Assembly (NCBI RefSeq): GCF_036711975.1
Contig: NC_091966.1
Location: 39,315,501-39,379,500, forward strand
Length of the DNA: 64,000 nucleotides
Direction of reading: 5' to 3'
Source: Onthophagus taurus
Lineage: Eukaryota; Arthropoda; Insecta; Coleoptera; Scarabaeidae
The notes under the pieces were generated by a model that was not told where the DNA came from, ran no database searches, and saw only the letters and a list, made by a program, of their open reading frames with translations. The position numbers and the translations under genes were made by a program. Positions 57,397 to 64,000 of the stretch are shown one piece after another (within the stretch, counting starts at the first letter, position 1; each line of letters starts with the position of its first letter).

Positions 57397-58540
57397 ATTA
57401 TTCATGCTGGAATTTGTAATTAAATGTATGGATTTAACCAAAAAAGAATCCAATTAATGATTGATATTGCTTCAGCGTTACTGTACATATATTTCGGTAG
57501 CGTTTTAAGTTTACCTTAATTTTTTTTTAATAGGATAGGTTGTACAGATGTGATTGTATTTATAATTTAATAAATAAGACCCAATTTTATTTATAGCACA
57601 TATAATCAGTACACTATGTTCCATCACCTTTTTTTTTTGGTTTCTGTAAAACTAACGCAAAGTGGTTGTATAATATAAAAAAAAGAAGTTAAAACGCTTG
57701 TTATTCAGTCACTGTATAATTCAAAAATTAATGTACCAATATTAAGTCATTTCGGTTTTTTATATTTGTAGAGATGGTTTTTTATACGAAGTGATTTTGA
57801 CGCATGAATTTTTGACTACTTACAAAGCTTGTTTTCTTTTTATAATGGGTAAAAGTGATAAAAAAAGTTTTTGAGATTATGTTTCGCCTAATATTGTAAT
57901 ATTTATATGTGTAAAAAACAGAGATTGGTAATCATTTATATTCCTATGGTTTTATTAATAAATTTTTATTAATTTTTGTATTGTGTTTAGTTACAATTTC
58001 ATTTCGGCTAACCTAAGAAAGTAGAAGATATCTATGGTATAAGTTACATATTGCAAAACTTGAAATCAAAGTAATATAAGCAGGTGTGGAAAAATGTGAT
58101 CTGATCAATTGTATATCGTTCTTTCCTAAGATATTGGGTCAGATACTAACAGAAAAAAAATTGTTAATATTAAAACTTCATCACATTAAAATCTTATTAA
58201 ATATCATTTAAATTGCTAATTATGTCATCTTAATATCTCGATTCGTTTTTGAAATATGATTTTTTAAAGATGGTGGGGTTTAAAATTGCATGATTTTGGT
58301 TTTGCAGGGTTGAATTTAAAAAGTCATAACCCCAAAATTTTTGAATTTAAAGAAATGAGCTTCAATAAATTTAATAATAATGAAATTTGCTTTAAAGCGG
58401 TTTTTATTTCATTGCGATATCTCAATTGGTTCTTGAGATACGATTTTTCTAGATTTTCATTAACATAATCACCTTGATTATCAAGATGCTTGTATTCAGA
58501 AAAGCCTATCCGCCCTTCATCACATTAAAACCTTATTACA
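57397..58540. other. ENTR1-like 3' UTR and spacer
   Basis: AATAAA at 57569-57574, about 170 bases after the stop, is a good polyadenylation signal. Beyond it is A+T-rich spacer with no recognised gene. Confidence 0.5.
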
Positions 58541-59660
58541 TTTCATGGGTTGACATTTTTAAACCTGAAGTTAGTTATCATATAATCATATAATACACCA
58601 ATGGACAACTTCATGGTATTTTTTCATGATGTATTAAAAACCCTTTAAAATGAGCCCAAACATGACACACTTATCTCAAAAAACAAAAAAGTTTGAATAA
58701 AAAACATTAAACCCTAAGTTAGCAACAATGAAGATAGCAATTTAATTTTTAAATATTAATACCAACCTTAATTTTTAATTTTTTTTTATTCTACTTTTGG
58801 TTTTTTTGACAAATATTAAGACATTTTATAAATATTAAGAATATGTCAAAATGACATTGACATTTCAAACCGGAAGTTGCTTATATCTCGAGTAATATTG
58901 GAATTAAAGGTATCATGTTTGGACTCATTTTAAAGGATTTTTCACGGCGATTACAAATATGTCAAAATTGACGTGACATTCTTAACCGTAAGTTGACCAT
59001 AACTTCATTAATATTGAAGATAAATATGTCGTGTTTGTACTCATGTTAAAGGATTTTTAATGAAGATTGCAAATATGTCAAGATTGAGGTTGACATTTTT
59101 AAACCTGAAGTTAGTTATCATACAATAGACCAATGGACAACTTCGTGGTGTTCTTTCATGATGTATTGTTTATTAAAAAAACCTAAAATGAGTCCAAACA
59201 TGATGCATTTATATCAAAAAACAAAAAAGTTTGAATAAAAAACATTAAACCCTAAGTTAGCAACAATAAAGATAGCAATTTAATTTTTAAATATTAATAC
59301 CAACCTTAATTTTTTATTTTTTTATTCTACTTTTGGTTTTTTGACAAATATTAAGACATTTTATAAAAATTAAGAATATGTCAAAATGACATTGACATTT
59401 CAAACCGGAAGTTGCTTAAATCTCGAGTAATATTGGAATTAAACGTATCATGTTTGGACTCATTTTAAAGGATTTTTCACGGCAATTACAAATATGTCAA
59501 AATTGACGTTGACATTCTTAACCGTAAGTTGACCATAACTTCATTAATATTGAAGATAAATATGTCGTGTTTGTACTCATGTTAAAGGATTTTTAATGAA
59601 GATTGCAAATATCTCAAGATTGAGGTTGACATTTTAAACCTGAAATTACTTATCATATAA
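58540..59660. repeat. ~540-bp tandem repeat with 'ccggaagt' core
   Basis: 'aacctgaagttagttatcat' at about 58562 and 59102, with the intervening words 'catgacacacttatctc'-like, 'aagttagcaacaatgaag', 'tgacatttcaaaccggaag' and 'tgaccataacttcattaat', repeats once fully and then partly. Related single copies lie at 35900-36740 and 44400-44640. Confidence 0.85.
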
Positions 59661-60487
59661 TAGAAGTTTTATAACTGAAGTTAATTTAGTCACTTTTCCG
59701 CATTTTCTCTTTATTTTTATATACCTATATATAAATCGTATAATTGTGATAAAAATGGACAGGCACCAAACAATTTTCTATAGTTTGAGCCTGTCTATTC
59801 TGAGAAGTCATATTTTTGGAGAGATGAAAACGAAAATCCCGGTTTTCTCAACATTATTCATTTGCCGCTTAGTTAAGTGATGCATAACGCAGTCCAATTA
59901 TTGCTTGAAATGTCCTCAATATTTTTAGTACTTTGAAGAACAAGGTTTAAACTTGTAAGAGATTTCGTCAGTAAAATATTTTAAAAGCTTTTTTCTGTAG
60001 GGAATAATCTCCACCTCTTGTGTTTAAGGTTGTGTTAAGGTGTGTTATCAGCTTTTGATTTTAACATTGTTTACAACAGTAATTAAAACAAAATTTTTAT
60101 TAGCAGGTTTATTAGTACCTTCAACAATAACAATTTTTACAATCTCTAAATTCAAGCACTTCACAAATTATTAACAACCTTCTCAAAAAGTAACCAATCA
60201 TTATTTACTTAATTGGATATTTATTGTTGGGCCTAAAAACAATTTTAAATTATGCTTAAAGATGAAATGTTAAGGTATAAACGAGTGTGCAATAGTTTTA
60301 TTTTATTTCTTCTTGATTACAACAATATTAATAATAATAAGAAATTGTATATTAATATAGACCAGGTTTGAAACTTTATTTATTACAATTCAAGTTTTAT
60401 CAATAAATTTTTTACTCCAAATTTGTATCCTCACCAATATAAATAAAAGGACGAAAAAGAAAAAAAACTAAAAATATAACATTACAG
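59661..60487. other. Spacer and ATMIN-like 3' UTR
   Basis: A minus-strand AATAAA (60375-60380 on plus) lies about 110 bases beyond the ATMIN-like stop. The rest is unremarkable A+T-rich sequence. Confidence 0.45.
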
Positions 60488-61792
60488 TCAGGCATTGATC
60501 TCTTCCAACATTTGTTTGAACTCGTCAGTTTGAGTTTCCATGTGCGCCATATCGCGGCAAGACAAAACGTGTTTATTATTGTGCGTAGACATCATCGTTT
60601 GACTCTCGACGGATCTCAAAACGTCCTCAAAAACCGTTTGGGTATGCGAACTGTTAAATTCGTTGAAAACGTTAAAAACTTCATCGCCCGTTTGCGTACA
60701 CATGTTGCTATAATCTTGATCTAAAATCAACATAAAATCGGTTTGGGTTTCGGCGCTGCAATTGAAATAATTCTCAGAGTCAAACGAATCTTCATGAAAA
60801 CTCGTTTGTGAACTAGAGTGCATAAATTCGCTTCCAATTTGGGCGGCAAACGGTTCAGTTTGCATGAGGAAAAGATCGCAATCCGACGGCATTACAGCTG
60901 TAGTTTGGGTACCAGAATTACTTTGTTCATAAGAAAAACTAAAATCATCCAAATTAAACGAGGTGTTACACGATTTTGTTGTAGAATCGACGGGATGAGT
61001 TTGAGTTTTACTATCTTTGCGTTCGAAAAAGTCTTCATTGCTGGAGGTTGGTTCTAATTTTACATTTCGATTGTAATCGCCGATCGTTTGGGTTTCAGCG
61101 GTAAGTAAACATTTATTATTGTGCGTTTGCGTTTCTTGTTGATTAACTTGACGCGATTTAAACTGACGAGTCTTTGAATAAATATCGGTTTGACTACTCC
61201 GTTCAATTGTAATTGTATTTTTCGAAATGGAATTCATATCGTGTAAACTACTCGATTTCACCAGAGAGATAGTGTTTTTATCATCATTTAATAAAGTGGT
61301 ACTTGATGATTTTTGTATGGGATCAATACATTTATAAGCAGATTTTTCTAATATTATGTGATTTTTACGTCTACCATGGGTCATAAGTGATTCGTAAGAA
61401 GGATATGATGCGTTACAATTACAACAGCTAAAACTTACTCCGCAATAATTCAAGTGGAAATTTCTAGCGGTAACAGTTGGAAATTTCATATTACAACTGC
61501 AACATTCAAACATTTTCTCTGTATGCACTTTTAAATAATGCTGTTTGAGTAACTTAAACGACTTGAAGTACTTGGTTTTGTGATAGACACATTTCATTTC
61601 GGGACAGTGATACTCACGCTGTACTGATTCGCGTTTTAAAACATCCGCTTTCTTGTGGGTTTTGGCCAGGTGTAAATTCAAATTCGAATCGGATTTAAAG
61701 ACGCTTACACAACCTTGTTCCGGACAATGAATAGCGGTAATCCCCGTTTTGTTTAATTCTTCAACGGTGGGATACACTTTGATCGGTTCCAT
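60488..61792 (-). CDS. ATMIN: ATMIN/ASCIZ-like zinc-finger transcription factor
   Basis: An intronless 434-residue protein. Four zinc-finger-like units fill the N-terminus: C23-C28...H41-H46; C63-C68...H85-H90; C97-C100...H113-C117; C123/C126...H139-H145. The rest is acidic, Ser/Thr-rich and carries twelve QT motifs (Gln at 201, 222, 235, 264, 296, 311, 329, 350, 367, 385, 398, 421). Seven have the canonical TQT form and most are flanked by acidic residues. ATMIN/ASCIZ proteins bind dynein light chain LC8 through such motifs and activate its gene, so LC8 limits its own production. The layout fits that family well (Drosophila dASCIZ is the insect counterpart). The start is the first ATG of the frame. 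Confidence 0.88.
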   Translation of the reverse strand: MEPIKVYPTVEELNKTGITAIHCPEQGCVSVFKSDSNLNLHLAKTHKKADVLKRESVQREYHCPEMKCVYHKTKYFKSFKLLKQHYLKVHTEKMFECCSCNMKFPTVTARNFHLNYCGVSFSCCNCNASYPSYESLMTHGRRKNHIILEKSAYKCIDPIQKSSSTTLLNDDKNTISLVKSSSLHDMNSISKNTITIERSSQTDIYSKTRQFKSRQVNQQETQTHNNKCLLTAETQTIGDYNRNVKLEPTSSNEDFFERKDSKTQTHPVDSTTKSCNTSFNLDDFSFSYEQSNSGTQTTAVMPSDCDLFLMQTEPFAAQIGSEFMHSSSQTSFHEDSFDSENYFNCSAETQTDFMLILDQDYSNMCTQTGDEVFNVFNEFNSSHTQTVFEDVLRSVESQTMMSTHNNKHVLSCRDMAHMETQTDEFKQMLEEINA

Positions 61793-64000
61793 GTTTTAAG
61801 AATAATATGTAGTTTGATATTCGGATGATGAGATTCTTCTTTATTTTGGAAATGTTGACGATTCCGTTCTACAACACTAATTTTGATTTTAGTTGGTTGT
61901 TTTTGTTTAAACTGGAAACGGCTACAACGATTTTGCGCCACATTCACTTGACATTTCATACTACATCTTGAAGTTCGTACGAATTACCTCACACTCAAAG
62001 GTGACATTTTTAACAATTTTTAGGTTGGTTTATGTTGGTATTATCCAGCCACCGTAAGATGGCATTATCGTCTATACTGAAATAATTTAATTAAACTAAC
62101 AATTTTATTATTAATAGTGGGAATGATGAGAAACAGCAATAACAATTATTACCAGTATCATTCTTTTATCTTCATTTCGTGTTATATTTTTAAATTTGCC
62201 GCTAATTTCAACAAAACTTGAAGTTTGTTCAGAATGACAGATGAAAACGTCATTTTAAAGTGATATTTCGGTAAGAGTATAATAAAGTATTAATGGTATG
62301 ATTAAATAATTAGATTATAATTGACATTATAGCTTTGTTTCAGCTAACGTTATAAGTTGTTGGAAGCTCGTCAGATGCAATCTCACATGTCATATGATGC
62401 AGTGATATTCAAATGTGGCGGCATTATTTGACAGGTTTAATTGCCATAGGTAATTGCATCTGAGGAATTCCCAACCAGTCGGAACGTTAATTGGAGCCAC
62501 ATTTGATGTTAAAATTCTAATACCTTAATTTTTTAGATATGATTTAAACGAAATACATATTACTATTGTTAAGAATTATTTTTATTTTAAATTAAATGCA
62601 AGTAGGGTTGCCTACGTAATTTTATTTTTTGGCTATATTTGTGTATTAAAAATACAAGTTTTTTAGTTTTAAAAAATGTTATAAAAGATGCCTCGTTTTG
62701 AATAGTACTTCGTAAAAATAATATTTCGTTTAAATCGCAATCGTATTACTTTTATTAAATAAATCATCGTTTATAACAATACTAAATAAATCATTTAAAA
62801 ACCATCAAGAAATGTTTTAACCAGCGCTACCCTAATTCTAACAACTATAAAAACATACGTGATAGTTACGTATCAAACTATATATTTTTGATATTATAAA
62901 AATCGGAAAGCCTTTTCATCACCTTCCGATTCAAAATTTTCAGGGTATATGATTAACAGAGGAAGATTTTTCAAGGAAACCTTAGCTATATCAATGTAAT
63001 AGTCTTGTGTAAAAGTCTCAATGTAAAGTAAATACATAGGCTTGAAGTACACATATTACTCTACAGAATGACATATTTAGTATTCTAAAATAATCATGAC
63101 TCTAACAGTAATAAATTACGAAAGTTAGCCATAATAAGGGCTTAATACAAATCGTTCTCTAGAAGAGATTAGTGACTTAAATGAGGTGACAAATATGTCA
63201 TTTAATGGTTATGTATCTTAGGAAGAGATTCCGTATTAGTAAAAGTGCAATAGATGTGTTATTATTTAATGAATGTGTTTTTTCTGAAGGTATGTGATTT
63301 TGTCACAATTTTTCGTCATTACGAAAAGGTGTAAAATGGGTTGCCTACTATCAACAAAACAGTTTAAAGTAAACCTTTGGCAATTACTTTCTATTAAAAA
63401 TTTAAAAATAAATATAAAAAATAATTAATAAGTTTATGAATAACTTTACTTTTTGCAATTTGATTCGGCCGTTCTCGAGTTATTCGAATTTTTCTAGAAA
63501 AATCTGCTCCAGCAGACATTTATTTAAAAAATCAGAGAGTAGAGAAGAATCAGAGAACACTCGATTTTTGAGATATCAATTTAGGATTCAGAACATAAAG
63601 CAACACGATGGAGACTTTGAACACATTTGTTGTTCAAAAGATTACAAAAATATAACACAACCCCACAAAACCGACGTTGACTGAAAATTAACATACAAAA
63701 AGAAGTGCAAGTTGATTTGTAATCAATATATTGAACGAAAAATTTAAAACAAATGTACTTGAGGAATTTAGATTGAATATGCTCAATTCTAGAGTTATAC
63801 GAGTGTTACTGAGGATTCCAACAAACGCTGCAAAAGTTAAGTTTGCTATAGATATAGGCAAAAAAGAGATTTTTAATTGCATCAATGTTAGAAAAAGCTA
63901 CCATGGATCTCACAATAAATAATAACATACGCCAGGCTTTGGAAATAACAATATCAATATATTTATCAAATAATAATTTGCAATCAATCTAATAAATGAG
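61793..64000. other. Upstream of ATMIN-like gene, nothing recognised
   Basis: The first ~200 bases are probably the ATMIN-like 5' UTR and promoter. A small inverted pair, 'cagatgcaat' (62373) and 'attgcatctg' (62454), is the only structure seen. Open frames at 63436-63684 and 63731-63922 have no recognisable domain and may be chance. Confidence 0.4.

Noticed and set aside
63436-63922. Two small plus-strand open frames near the window end
   Set aside because: No known domain and no gene-like context; could be chance or part of a gene beyond the edge.

Overview
The window is nuclear DNA from an A+T-rich eukaryote, most likely an insect. The evidence is spliced genes with GT-AG introns, insect and animal housekeeping proteins, and a dense load of LINE, mariner/pogo, hAT, piggyBac-like and Mutator-type remnants. 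A beetle would fit, but that is inference. No bacterial, CRISPR, tRNA or rRNA feature was seen.

Seven conserved protein genes could be read, with splice junctions and phase checked by hand. They are: a ZNRF1/2-type RING ubiquitin ligase (+, 5228-21594, four coding exons); a nicotinamide riboside kinase (+, 27442-28107); COP9 signalosome subunit 3 (-, 33083-34663, six exons); TTC27 (-, 36955-42091, three exons); COA3 directly followed by TFB1M (+, 45062-46373, only 2 nt between the reading frames, a dicistronic arrangement); an ENTR1/SDCCAG3-like coiled-coil trafficking protein (+, 50221-57396, five exons); and an ATMIN/ASCIZ-like zinc-finger protein with twelve QT motifs (-, 60488-61792). An eighth, less certain gene, EXD1-like, lies intronless and antisense inside the last ZNRF intron.

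Layout. 1-4700 holds degenerate repeats, a Tigger scrap, a 363-bp dimeric satellite and a LINE endonuclease scrap. 4705-21594 is the ZNRF gene. Its 10.7-kb first intron carries a hAT-type element filled with a 173-bp satellite arranged as an 865-bp five-monomer higher-order repeat, plus a 2.5-kb palindromic 'ctagaac' array that itself contains a mariner-derived element. Its third intron carries a second block of the 363-bp satellite and the EXD1-like gene. 21.6-27.2 kb holds ~355-bp tandem repeats, LINE scraps and a copia-type gag scrap. 28.4-32 kb is a nested stack of repeats next to the kinase gene. 33-42.1 kb holds CSN3 and TTC27, with a Mutator scrap and LINE scraps in the TTC27 intron. 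42.1-45.0 kb is a spacer bracketed by two copies of the TTC27 5' end. 46.7-49.4 kb holds one LINE inserted into another. 51.2-56.9 kb is the big ENTR1 intron, with AAGTAC-type tandem repeats and a pogo/Tigger transposon with intact ends and a broken transposase. 58.5-59.7 kb is a 540-bp tandem repeat.

The genes do not form one pathway. The closest functional link is COA3 plus TFB1M, which act respectively in cytochrome oxidase assembly and mitochondrial ribosome maturation. The rest are ubiquitin/COP9 control, NAD salvage, ribosome/TPR scaffolding and endosomal traffic. The strongest novelty candidates are genome-structure features: the satellite inside a hAT element, the duplicated TTC27 5' end, and the several datable nested insertions whose empty sites survive in neighbouring repeat copies.
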